NCBI GenBank assembly: GCA_025352185.1
Contig: JANXTV010000536.1
Location: 1 to 9,371, forward strand
Direction of reading: 5' to 3'
DNA length: 9,371 bases
DNA from: Oligoflexia bacterium
GTDB taxonomy: Bacteria > Bdellovibrionota > UBA1018
Position numbers and translations under genes: made by a program. Of this stretch, positions 1-6,044 are shown piece after piece (position 1 is the stretch's first letter; each line of letters starts with the position of its first letter). The notes beneath the pieces are model-generated. The model saw nothing but the letters and a program-made list of their open reading frames with translations, searched no databases and had not been told where the DNA came from.

Positions 1-161
1 ATGCTTTTCGTTTGGGCGAGTGCCATCTGGGTCCAGGCGCCCTGGGAGGGGCAAGAACCGCCGAAAGAGTAGGTTTCGTAATGCTCATCACCCTCCGCAA
101 ACGCGGCCGAGGCGGTTAACGTAGTAGCTACGAGGAGCCCGATAAACTTGCGATTCAACAT
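1..161 (-). CDS. N-terminal part of a Sec-secreted protein, function unknown (runs off the left edge)
   Basis: The frame opens with ATG at 161 and stays open to the window edge, giving 53 visible residues. Residues 1-22 form a textbook Sec signal peptide: positive start (MLNRK), hydrophobic core (FIGLLVATTLTASAA) and a probable Ala-Phe-Ala cleavage site before Glu23. The mature part begins EGDEHYETYSFGG and has one cysteine near residue 37 in the order Ser-Cys-Pro; no lipobox is seen, so this is not an obvious lipoprotein. No strong Shine-Dalgarno sequence precedes the ATG. The product should be periplasmic, outer-membrane or extracellular. The family cannot be recognised from this fragment. 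It was missed by simple ORF length filters because it is cut by the edge, but the signal peptide makes it convincing. Confidence 0.75.
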   Translation of the reverse strand, partial: MLNRKFIGLLVATTLTASAAFAEGDEHYETYSFGGSCPSQGAWTQMALAQTKS

Positions 162-290
162 AAGCAGCAACCATCCATCACGAATAATAAAAGACACTAC
201 GCCCGAAAGGCGTTCGCTGCTTAAGAGCAAAAGGTCTGCCACCGTAAGCGGACTGCGGGTCGGCCCAAGCGGAGTTAGGGGTAGGGCGGG

Positions 291-307
291 TGTCTATAAT
301 TTAGACA
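291..307. promoter_or_regulatory. 17-bp palindrome, operator-like
   Basis: The sequence is TGTCTA-N5-TAGACA, perfect 6-bp arms around an AT-rich centre that contains TATAAT at 295-300 on the + strand. It lies about 130 bp upstream of the secreted-protein gene ending at the left edge and just beyond the 3' end of the barrel-like gene. The symmetry is typical of a dimeric repressor site, but no regulator gene is visible and no good -35 box accompanies the TATAAT. Operator function is inference only. Confidence 0.3.
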
Positions 308-312
308 GGCGT

Positions 313-362
313 TAGAAAGTTACACACCGGTCCCCGTGTAGAAAGTTACACACCGGTCCCCG
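313..362. repeat. Two tandem copies of a 24-bp sequence (26-bp period)
   Basis: The unit starting TAGAAAGTTACACACCGG and ending TCCCCG occurs at 313-336 and again, base for base, at 339-362, separated by TG. It sits 20 bp past the stop codon of the minus-strand barrel-like gene. It is not a terminator, because the copies are direct and not inverted. A shorter related string, GTTACACA, recurs at 955-962 near the other end of the same gene. Possible readings are a protein-binding array, a slipped-strand duplication, or the remnant end of a transposon; nothing visible decides between them. Confidence 0.7.
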
Positions 363-382
363 GATGAATTTTCACGGACGCA

Positions 383-928
383 TTAATGGAAATCGAAGCC
401 CGCGTTTACCTTCGGAAGAACGGTCCAGATGAACCGATCATCGATTTTTTGGGGATAAGTCTTATAGGCCCAGAAGCCGGCATTAATTCCGGGAGTGATC
501 GTCGTGAAAGTATTCCCGAGGTAGAATTCATTTCCGATAAAAAACTCATTCGACCAGGACCAACCTACGGAATAACTACCATCGAGATTTTTTAGTCGGT
601 CGTGCGCAAGCCAAGCATCGTATTCCACCACGGCCGAGGTATGGGCGATAAATTGCTTTACCCCCAGAATTAACGCATGCGAATCCATCGTTCCCGGATT
701 TACCGAGGCTCCTTCTCCGATCGTCCAGTTTTGACGTCCCCATCCAAGAACCAGATCTCCCCCTTCCGCGATCGGAAATAAGAATTTCACCTCCGTCGTC
801 CGGAACGGTTCAAACGGCCAGAGAATATTTACTTCGATTCCGAAATTGCGTTCCCGGTGCCGTAAATCATTCGAAGTTGCACCCAGCGCAGTGAACGAAA
901 CCAGGAGGAGGAGCCAAGGGAGCTTCAT
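383..928 (-). CDS. Small exported protein, probable outer-membrane beta-barrel
   Basis: I chose the ATG at 928 over the upstream one at 967 because it begins directly with a signal peptide (MKLPWLLLLVSFTALGA), whereas the longer form would bury that peptide 13 residues inside. The product is then 181 residues. The mature part shows repeated short stretches of alternating polar and aromatic/hydrophobic residues separated by turns rich in Gly, Asn and Asp (for example GDLVLGWGRQNW, FFIGNEFYLGNTFTTITPGI, KVNAGFDFH). This is the pattern of an eight-strand-type membrane barrel. The last residue is His and not the usual Phe, which weakens the barrel-assembly signal. No enzyme motif is seen. The gene is divergent from the flavoprotein at 1062, about 130 bp away. 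The family is not recognised; the barrel assignment is an inference from residue pattern. Confidence 0.65.
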   Translation of the reverse strand: MKLPWLLLLVSFTALGATSNDLRHRERNFGIEVNILWPFEPFRTTEVKFLFPIAEGGDLVLGWGRQNWTIGEGASVNPGTMDSHALILGVKQFIAHTSAVVEYDAWLAHDRLKNLDGSYSVGWSWSNEFFIGNEFYLGNTFTTITPGINAGFWAYKTYPQKIDDRFIWTVLPKVNAGFDFH

Positions 929-1061
929 GACTCTATTTACGACCGAAAGCGGAAAAAGGTTACACATTCAGTGCGACCGTTAGAAAAATGGCGGCCTATG
1001 GAAAAGTATACCCGTCGAATACGCTCCGAAAACAGTCTACCCTTAGGGAAGTGGAGATTCG

Positions 1062-2891
1062 ATGATGCGTTTCAGAACCCTCGGCCTCGCGGTTTTAATC
1101 ACCGGATACGCCTATACCTACGCCGCGGTCCTCCCGGACTTAAAATGTCCCCCGCTTTTTGAATACGCCCCGAGGGCCGATTTTGTTTCGGGGAAAACCA
1201 TTCTTCCCCTTCCGAAATCTGAGGAAGAACACGCGGTTTACGAGGCATTTCTTCGGGACCGTTACGGATTTCAGACTAAAGAAATCGTGTGGGGTAATAA
1301 ATATCCCATGATCATTCACGGCGGAGACGAATCGAGTTTCGCCACGAAACCGAACTTCACGAATCCTAAAGTAGATCCCACCGAATACGACGCCGTAGTC
1401 ATCGGAACGGGACCCGCGGGACTCACCGCCGGAATATACCTCACCGACGCCGGTAAGCGGGTTCTCGTCCTCGAAAAGGAAGCCTCTCTCGGCGGTCTAG
1501 CCGTCGGTGGAGAAACGACCGGAGGCGTTCGCTACGGCCGAGGGGCCGCGTACTTTACGTCGATGGAAGGAGAAATCTACGACGCGTATAAGCACCTCGG
1601 TTTTGGACAGTATAAGAAAAAGTTTACCATCCATGGCGCGACGGACAGTTATTATTGGAATGGAAAGTTTTACGAAGGCCTATGGGAAAATCCTGTCGCG
1701 ATGGCCGAACTCCCGGCGAGTTTCGAACTCTTTAAGTTTTACCTCGATCACGCAGATAAAATCGGACTGATTCCCGGCCAGCCTTTCGAAGAATACGAAA
1801 ACCTCATACTCGATACGATGACGATGAAGGAATGGGTGAATTCGTATCCTGCCGAAATGAAGAAACTGGCCGAGAAAAATCCAGAAGCAAAGCGGATTTA
1901 CGCCCGCTTTCTCGCCGACACGAAAATCAATCCCGCAAATCCCATGCAGGGACCTCTCGGTCTCCTCGATCTCTACGGTCGCTCGGCAATGGGCGACCAC
2001 ACCGATAAGGTTTCCGCCGCGCTCTTTGCAAATTTCTACGTATCCGAGCTCTCCGCTCGCTTTACGGGAAATATGGGAACGGGTTCGGCCATGGAAGGCG
2101 TCATTAAGAAATTGCGGAAGCGAAGTAAACTCGTGAATATCCAAACGAGTGCGCCGCTTGCGAAAATTCGGACGACCGATGCGGGTGTAGAAGTTTATTT
2201 CGTGAAGGACGGAGTGACCCATTTCGCAAAAGCAAAGACGGCGGTTTACTCGGCCCAGCTAAAAACTGGAATTCAAACGATCGAAGATTACGAAAAAATC
2301 GCCCCAGACCATTACGCGACGGTAAAGGGCCTGAAGTATCGCCACTACGTCGTCGTTAACGCGCACGTGGAAGGACATCCCTGGAAGAAATCGTACGATA
2401 CCTGGGTACGTGACGATAAAACCTATTCCCAGAAAGATTTTACGGACGTCATCGACGGACGCTGGCAGGACTTTCACGGTGAGGACTTACCCCGAACCGA
2501 TAATCGCGGGGTTCTGACGATTTACGATCCTCTCCCCGAGGCGGCCCTCGACGACGGATTATCGAATGCGAAAATGACGGAACTTACCGAAAAAGCGCTC
2601 GAGAATATGAAGGCGATTCTCGAACCCCTCGATAAAAAAGCGGACGACGGAAGTCCCGTGAATATTATAGCGGCCGAGATTAATCGTTGGCCGTACTCGA
2701 TCCACCTCGCCGAACCCGGACATTTCAGAACGAAGGCGAAGATTTTAAAACAGCCGGTGGGGAACATTTATTTCGCGAATAATAATATGGGCGCACCGGC
2801 AATCGAAGAGGGTGTCTACCGCGGACTTCGGGCCGCCCACGACATCATTAAAAAGCTCGATGGAAAAATCAGTAGACCGCCGGCGAAGTAA
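1062..2891 (+). CDS. Exported FAD-dependent oxidoreductase (NAD(P)-binding Rossmann / phytoene-desaturase-like fold)
   Basis: The protein has 609 residues. Residues 109-145 hold a classic dinucleotide-binding unit: YDAVVIGTGPAGLTAGIYL, with GxGxxG at 115-120 and the acidic end of the second strand at Glu138, followed by SLGG. The C-terminal part (IYFANNNMGAPAIEEGVYRG, then LRAA) matches the second FAD-contacting segment of the amine-oxidase/desaturase superfamily. Residues 1-22 are a hydrophobic Sec-type signal or anchor without an Arg-Arg pair. This is unusual for a flavoprotein, since FAD is normally loaded before export. A segment of about 85 residues lies between the signal and the FAD fold. 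Start: ATGATG at 1062/1065, with GTGGAG at 1051-1056 as ribosome site; either ATG could be used. The gene converges on another flavoprotein gene. Substrate unknown; the superfamily acts on carotenoids, amines, steroids and others. Confidence 0.85.
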   Translation: MMRFRTLGLAVLITGYAYTYAAVLPDLKCPPLFEYAPRADFVSGKTILPLPKSEEEHAVYEAFLRDRYGFQTKEIVWGNKYPMIIHGGDESSFATKPNFTNPKVDPTEYDAVVIGTGPAGLTAGIYLTDAGKRVLVLEKEASLGGLAVGGETTGGVRYGRGAAYFTSMEGEIYDAYKHLGFGQYKKKFTIHGATDSYYWNGKFYEGLWENPVAMAELPASFELFKFYLDHADKIGLIPGQPFEEYENLILDTMTMKEWVNSYPAEMKKLAEKNPEAKRIYARFLADTKINPANPMQGPLGLLDLYGRSAMGDHTDKVSAALFANFYVSELSARFTGNMGTGSAMEGVIKKLRKRSKLVNIQTSAPLAKIRTTDAGVEVYFVKDGVTHFAKAKTAVYSAQLKTGIQTIEDYEKIAPDHYATVKGLKYRHYVVVNAHVEGHPWKKSYDTWVRDDKTYSQKDFTDVIDGRWQDFHGEDLPRTDNRGVLTIYDPLPEAALDDGLSNAKMTELTEKALENMKAILEPLDKKADDGSPVNIIAAEINRWPYSIHLAEPGHFRTKAKILKQPVGNIYFANNNMGAPAIEEGVYRGLRAAHDIIKKLDGKISRPPAK

Positions 2892-2941
2892 GACGCCCTG
2901 GAATTCATCTCGGAAGGCACGTTTCCTGGCAATCGAATCAC

Positions 2942-2976
2942 CTAGGCCCTACCGAGCTAAACGCTCGGGAGCCTAG
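2942..2976. terminator. Possible bidirectional hairpin between convergent flavoprotein genes
   Basis: Nested inverted repeats fill the 81-bp gap: outer arms CTAGGC (2942-2947) and GCCTAG (2971-2976), inner arms CCGAGC (2952-2957) and GCTCGG (2963-2968) around TAAAC. The outer right arm overlaps the stop codon of the minus-strand gene. The decamer TAAACGCTCG also repeats directly at 2958 and 2982. No T-run follows on either strand, so it would be a weak or Rho-assisted terminator at best. Confidence 0.35.
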
Positions 2977-4565
2977 CGAGGTAAACGCTCGACCGCTTTA
3001 ATCCCCGACTCCACCGCCGCGTCCATATAACCGTAGTTTGAACTCGTGTGTTCACCCGCAAAAACAAGCCTCCCGCCCCATTCCGGAGTCTCGGCCGCGC
3101 CAATTAAAGTCGTGGTGTCTCCCGGACGCGGACAAAAATAGGACCCAAGGGAAAACGGCGAACTTGCCCATTCAATCGACGCTTTCGCTTCCAGCATCGT
3201 CCGCCCGAGGCGAGCGCGATCTTCGCGGGCGAAGGGCTTTAAGAATCCCCCGACGACCGTATCGAGGGTGTGGTCCGAGCTCCATTCGAGCGGTTTCATT
3301 CCCGCCGCGCCGCCACGAAAGCTACTCAAGATGCCGGCCGATCCGAGCTGGCCTCGGCTGGTCTCCCAATAAGCCTGGCTCGATAAGTCGTTCACCCACG
3401 AACCATTAAAAGCAGGAATTCCCACGTGCGACTTCCGCCAGAATCGGTCCCGAGTTCCCAGAATTGATTTCGCGTGCGAACCGTACGCCATTCGGCGCAC
3501 CGCAAGGGCGTTCGGTGCGGAAAGCGGAGTGCGAATTTCGACCGAACGAAGGAGCGAAAAGGGCATCGCACAGACGACTCGGTCGGCGATAAATTCGCGG
3601 GTAGAACCGTTCGGATCCAGAAACTGGAGGCGCACCTTCGTGCCGGTATCTTCCATTGAAACGAGTCGATTTCCGTACTGTATTTCGCCGATATTCCCGA
3701 CGACGGCCGCCGTCAGTTTTTCGATCAATTCCGAATTTCCGCCCTTTACCCGAAGCGACTCGTCGCTATCTCCGAAGAGAGAAAATTCGCCGTCGGATAG
3801 ATCGAAATCAATCAGGAGGTGAATATTTAATGCGCTCTGTTCGTGGAGTTCTAGCCCGAACTCGGTAACGTAGGCATGGCCTACGAGTCGCTTAAACCAT
3901 CCATCGACTCCCCGTAAGTTTTCGAAGTATTCCGCGAGTGATTGCTGGTCAAACGCTTTCGAATTTGGATATTTTCCGGCGGTTCGGAAGTCGAGAGTTT
4001 CCCCCTCCACGTTTCCGAAAATTTTTTCGCGGTCGCGACGAATTATTTTTACCAGCGGTCGAGCGGCCTCGTTTAAATCGGAGTCCCGGTAGATTTGTCC
4101 GCCACTAAAATAGAGCGTCTCGGAGATATCGTCGGCCTCGCCCGGAAATCCTTCGATCTCGACGCCGAGATCGCGGGCTAAACCCAGGAGGGAGGAATGA
4201 TTCCGGTCGATGAGTTCACCGCCCATTTCACAGAACATTCCGGCGTGAAAATCTTTCTTCGTAAGGACCCGCCCCCCCGAACGGGTTCCGGCTTCGAACA
4301 CGGAAACGGATACTCCCTGTTTCGCGAGTCGGTACGCCGCCGTCAGTCCGGCGAGCCCGGCGCCAATGACCGCGACCGATCCGGTTTCCTTTTCCCTCGG
4401 CATTTTCGCAAAAAGAGACTTCGTTCCGGGATACAGCGCTCCCGCTACGACGGCCGAAGCCGTGAGACTCGTGTAAAGAAAGGTGCGGCGATCGATAGGA
4501 CCCACGCACTGAGTTGGACTGCGGAGGGCAGCCCCTAATTTTCGAAAGAGTTCACTTCTGGCCAT
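2973..4565 (-). CDS. Tat-exported flavin amine oxidase family protein
   Basis: The protein has 530 residues. Residues 25-50 form a twin-arginine signal: DRRTFLYTSLTASAVVAGAL with the consensus Arg-Arg-x-Phe-Leu. This sends folded, FAD-loaded protein to the periplasm. The FAD fold follows: VAVIGAGLAGLTAAYRL with GxGxxG at 68-73, Glu91 at the end of strand two, then SGGRV at 96-100 and GGELID at 115-120. The C-terminus has the diagnostic LVFAGEHTS (500-508) and GYMDAAVESG (513-522), where flavin monoamine oxidases complete the FAD site. Length fits the family. The expected reaction is oxidative deamination of an amine or amino acid with H2O2 release; the substrate cannot be read from sequence. 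The first ATG (4565) lacks a well-spaced Shine-Dalgarno (GGGAGA is 18 bases away), so the exact start is less certain. No in-frame upstream start exists within about 25 bases. Confidence 0.9.
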   Translation of the reverse strand: MARSELFRKLGAALRSPTQCVGPIDRRTFLYTSLTASAVVAGALYPGTKSLFAKMPREKETGSVAVIGAGLAGLTAAYRLAKQGVSVSVFEAGTRSGGRVLTKKDFHAGMFCEMGGELIDRNHSSLLGLARDLGVEIEGFPGEADDISETLYFSGGQIYRDSDLNEAARPLVKIIRRDREKIFGNVEGETLDFRTAGKYPNSKAFDQQSLAEYFENLRGVDGWFKRLVGHAYVTEFGLELHEQSALNIHLLIDFDLSDGEFSLFGDSDESLRVKGGNSELIEKLTAAVVGNIGEIQYGNRLVSMEDTGTKVRLQFLDPNGSTREFIADRVVCAMPFSLLRSVEIRTPLSAPNALAVRRMAYGSHAKSILGTRDRFWRKSHVGIPAFNGSWVNDLSSQAYWETSRGQLGSAGILSSFRGGAAGMKPLEWSSDHTLDTVVGGFLKPFAREDRARLGRTMLEAKASIEWASSPFSLGSYFCPRPGDTTTLIGAAETPEWGGRLVFAGEHTSSNYGYMDAAVESGIKAVERLPR

Positions 4566-4651
4566 CGTTTCGCAAGTATTTCTCCCATACGCTCCGAAAA
4601 AACAAGCGCGCCAACCCCACGTGCCGGTTTCCGTAACGCTTTAGGTCGCAT

Positions 4652-4677
4652 TCGGAATCCCCTACGGGGAACGCCGA
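4652..4677. other. Hairpin in the divergent intergenic region
   Basis: TCCCC-tac-GGGGA (4658-4670) is a perfect 5-bp stem with a 3-base loop, enclosed by TCGG (4652-4655) and CCGA (4674-4677) across a small internal loop. It would lie in the 5' leader or upstream DNA of the Tat flavoprotein gene if that gene starts transcription to the right of it. Not followed by T-runs, so not a terminator. Confidence 0.4.
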
Positions 4678-4735
4678 CTCGCTCACCCACCGGTAGGTAC
4701 GGTTAGTCTCTCCTTCGCCAACGTCGTGGCGTCGC

Positions 4736-4779
4736 TGTCATGAAAGCGGCAATGACATTCACGGACGTTTCAGTAGGAT
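4736..4779 (+). promoter_or_regulatory. Promoter with overlapping inverted repeat, upstream of the 133-aa gene
   Basis: ATGACA (4752-4757) and TAGGAT (4774-4779) with a 16-base spacer make a plausible housekeeping sigma promoter, 28 bases before the ATG at 4808. A perfect inverted repeat TGTCAT-N10-ATGACA (4736-4757) covers the -35 box, as expected for a repressor or activator site. TATAAA at 4780-4785 is an alternative -10. Assigned by eye, without a scoring matrix. Confidence 0.4.
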
Positions 4780-4807
4780 TATAAAAAAACGAAAGTGGGT
4801 ACTCTCT

Positions 4808-5209
4808 ATGGGCTTAAAAGAAAAACAGGCAATCCATTCTATTCTCGAAAACGATATCCCGAGATATCAAAAACGAATCACCGAAAACGGACTGAACATT
4901 ACTCTTTCCGTCGACTGGGATCACGTACCCCAAACCGGAACCGATGCGATCGACCGGTGTAAGATGCTACTCGGAGAATTTTCGACCCGGTTCTGGGATT
5001 TCGGCCAAGATAAAGTCGCAAAAACCGAAATCGAAAAAACGATCAAATCGGTAAAGATTCTGCACGACGGAAATCAGTCGGGAGAGTACGACTACAAACT
5101 CAAGCTAAACGGTTCATGCCTCGAGTTCTCGGCAAATCTCGAAAAATTCACCCTCACCCAAAATTCGAAACAAAAAGGTTTGAAAGAATCGATAGGCGAA
5201 CTCCTTTGA
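4808..5209 (+). CDS. Conserved-looking hypothetical protein, 133 aa, first gene of a two-gene operon
   Basis: A cytoplasmic protein with no signal peptide and no membrane segment. It is rich in Lys and Glu, with predicted helix at the start (GLKEKQAIHSILENDIPRYQ), a short strand (NITLSVDWDHV), and a middle helical part. The rest looks beta-rich, with SGEYDYKLKLNGSCLEFSAN resembling a hairpin. Two cysteines, at about 51 and 103. The start at 4808 is the first ATG in frame and is preceded by GTGGG about 8 bases upstream, a weak ribosome site. Its stop (TGA, 5207-5209) overlaps the likely TTG start of the next gene, which indicates translational coupling. I do not recognise the family, and no function should be assigned. 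Confidence 0.7.
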   Translation: MGLKEKQAIHSILENDIPRYQKRITENGLNITLSVDWDHVPQTGTDAIDRCKMLLGEFSTRFWDFGQDKVAKTEIEKTIKSVKILHDGNQSGEYDYKLKLNGSCLEFSANLEKFTLTQNSKQKGLKESIGELL

Positions 5210-5454
5210 GCGAGCTCACGAAGAATATCCACGAGCTTCATCCTTCGGATTTTCTGAATCGACTGCGGGGAAAGAAGGCGACTCTCCTCCTTCAGAACGG
5301 TGACCGGGTTACCGGAAAAATCGCGGATCAGGTGGATTACACTACGGGGACGACGACGATGATTTACGTTTCGGAAATCGAAGGGATGGAGTTCTTCTCC
5401 GCCGCGTTTCCGAAGTCCCAGGTGGTTGGTTTCGTTTTCCGAATTCAGGGATAG
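5206..5454 (+). CDS. Small protein (about 82 aa) with possible Sm-like or SH3-like beta barrel
   Basis: The longest ATG form would start at 5116, inside the upstream gene by about 94 bases, and its first 30 residues (rich in Lys, Arg, His and Pro) look like an out-of-frame shadow. I prefer TTG at 5206-5208, which overlaps the upstream TGA in the string TTGA and gives a product starting SELTKNIHELHPSDFL after the initiator Met. AGG at 5194-5196 could serve as a weak ribosome site, so expression probably depends on coupling. The core GKKATLLLQNGDRVTGKIAD, then YVSEIEGMEF and VVGFVFRI, shows the strand-turn-strand spacing of small nucleic-acid- or protein-binding barrels such as Sm-like folds. 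That is only a resemblance. Same operon as the 133-aa gene; role unknown. Confidence 0.65.
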   Translation: MSELTKNIHELHPSDFLNRLRGKKATLLLQNGDRVTGKIADQVDYTTGTTTMIYVSEIEGMEFFSAAFPKSQVVGFVFRIQG

Positions 5455-5536
5455 AAAGGGCGGATTCGTCGTCTCTGCCTTGATTCCAAGTCGTTAGGAA
5501 GATTTGAGCCAGTAAATAGCCAACTTCGGTTTTAAT
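5455..5536 (+). repeat. Left copy of a diverged direct repeat of about 80 bp
   Basis: It starts right after the stop codon of the 82-aa gene. From GGCGGATTCGTCGTCTC (5459-5475) onward it aligns without any gap to 6782-6857: 49 of 76 bases agree, 16 of 17 in the first block. Later shared blocks, GTTA, AGCCA, TAGCCA and TTTTA, fall at identical offsets (34, 48, 58, 71). Unaligned sequence would share about a quarter. Candidate recombination or attachment site; see the right copy next to the tyrosine recombinase. Confidence 0.65.
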
Positions 5537-5555
5537 CTGCACTTTATTTCGTTCA

Positions 5556-5597
5556 GCGAAGATTCTTCGTGTTTCGTCGCATTATATAGGATGCGAC
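5556..5597. other. Two short adjacent hairpins after the operon
   Basis: CGAAG-att-CTTCG (near 5557-5569) is followed by GTCGC (5576-5580) and GCGAC (5593-5597), whose loop carries TATATA. The first could act as a weak terminator for the 4808-5454 operon, with a short GTGTTT tail. The AT loop of the second resembles a -10 box. Both are small and could be chance. Confidence 0.25.
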
Positions 5598-5619
5598 CGC
5601 CGAGCTTTATTGGAAAGAA

Positions 5620-5669
5620 AACACGGAACGGCCCCGCTCAGAAAAATCTCGGCGGGGCCGTTCCGTGTT
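5620..5669 (-). terminator. Strong hairpin, intrinsic terminator for minus-strand transcription
   Basis: Perfect 18-bp arms: 5620-5637 (AACACGGAACGGCCCCGC) and its exact complement at 5652-5669, with a 14-base loop. On the minus strand the hairpin is followed by a T-rich tail (TTTCTTTCC), whereas the plus strand has no T-run after it. It therefore best fits termination of leftward transcripts. No protein gene lies directly upstream on the minus strand: the nearest, at 6045, has its own terminator. It may thus end an RNA transcribed from 5680-5850, or protect against read-through. Confidence 0.6.
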
Positions 5670-5679
5670 CTCGGATTAA

Positions 5680-5845
5680 AAAGGGACAACCCAAAAACTC
5701 ACCTCGCTCGATAGCCAAGAACAATAAGCGAGAATTATCGGTTTCGTAGTGCGCTTGGTTTTCAGGAATTTTGACCTGCTTTCAGTGCCCGTATTCACAA
5801 AATGGAGAGCGCCTCGGATTTATCGGGGGCACCTGGTTGTCCTTT
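5680..5845. ncRNA. Candidate structured RNA, about 166 nt, orientation uncertain
   Basis: GGACAACC (5684-5691) is exactly complementary to GGTTGTCC (5835-5842); AAA/TTT outside extend the closing stem past one bulged G (5683). Inside, further pairings exist: CTCGC/GCGAG (5703-5707, 5728-5732), GCGCT/AGCGC (5751-5755, 5808-5812), CAGG/CCTG (5763-5766, 5775-5778) and GTGCCC/GGGCAC (5785-5790, 5827-5832). Some cross or compete. No ORF of note is present. I searched by eye for RNase P, tmRNA and 4.5S RNA hallmark sequences and saw none. Overall size and long closing stem resemble 6S RNA, but that is shape only. If leftward, the 5620-5669 hairpin would terminate it; if rightward, the terminator at 5907-5929 would. 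Confidence 0.35.
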
Positions 5846-5870
5846 GGTCTATGGCTGCGTGAAAACGTGT

Positions 5871-5898
5871 TTGAATAGATTCAACGGTGCAATATAGT
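5871..5898 (+). promoter_or_regulatory. Promoter-like site containing a 14-bp palindrome
   Basis: TTGAAT (5871-5876), 16-base spacer, TATAGT (5893-5898, five of six bases of the ideal -10). The -35 half lies in the perfect palindrome TTGAATAGATTCAA (5871-5884), so a symmetric regulator could block it. The start point would fall at about 5905, directly before the terminator at 5907-5929, so it would make only a very short transcript unless that terminator is conditional. Identified by eye. Confidence 0.35.
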
Positions 5899-5906
5899 TA
5901 AGATAA

Positions 5907-5929
5907 GTCGGTCGCTAAACCGGCTTTTT
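5907..5929 (+). terminator. Rho-independent terminator (rightward)
   Basis: GTCGGT (5907-5912) pairs with ACCGGC (5919-5924), including one G-U pair, around a six-base loop, followed by TTTTT (5925-5929). Compact stem plus T-run is the classic form. It would end rightward transcripts from the possible RNA at 5680-5845 and faces the leftward terminator at 5959-6001. Confidence 0.55.
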
Positions 5930-5958
5930 GGGAATCTTCCTCAGGCGTATTCCTTCCG

Positions 5959-6001
5959 AAAAATGAAACGAGCACCCTAGGATTACCCGGAGTGCTCGTT
6001 T
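5959..6001 (-). terminator. Intrinsic terminator of the small secreted-protein gene
   Basis: Perfect 10-bp arms AAACGAGCAC (5966-5975) and GTGCTCGTTT (5992-6001). On the minus strand the stem is followed by C, A and then five T (complement of 5959-5963). It lies about 45 bases beyond the stop codon at 6045, exactly where the transcript should end. Confidence 0.8.
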
Positions 6002-6044
6002 GAAATTTGCTATCGAGGTATTGTCTGTCGACGTTACTTAGGAA

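Noticed and set aside
971..1162. 63-codon plus-strand frame before the 609-aa flavoprotein
   Set aside because: It overlaps the real start and signal peptide in another frame, has no ribosome site and is Arg-rich noise.
1680..2222. 180-codon minus-strand frame
   Set aside because: Lies entirely antisense to the well-supported FAD oxidoreductase; shadow frame.
4228..4538. Overlapping frames on both strands inside the Tat flavoprotein gene
   Set aside because: All are out-of-frame readings of a gene with clear domain motifs.
5680..5929. tmRNA, RNase P RNA or SRP RNA
   Set aside because: Their hallmark conserved strings were looked for on both strands and not found.
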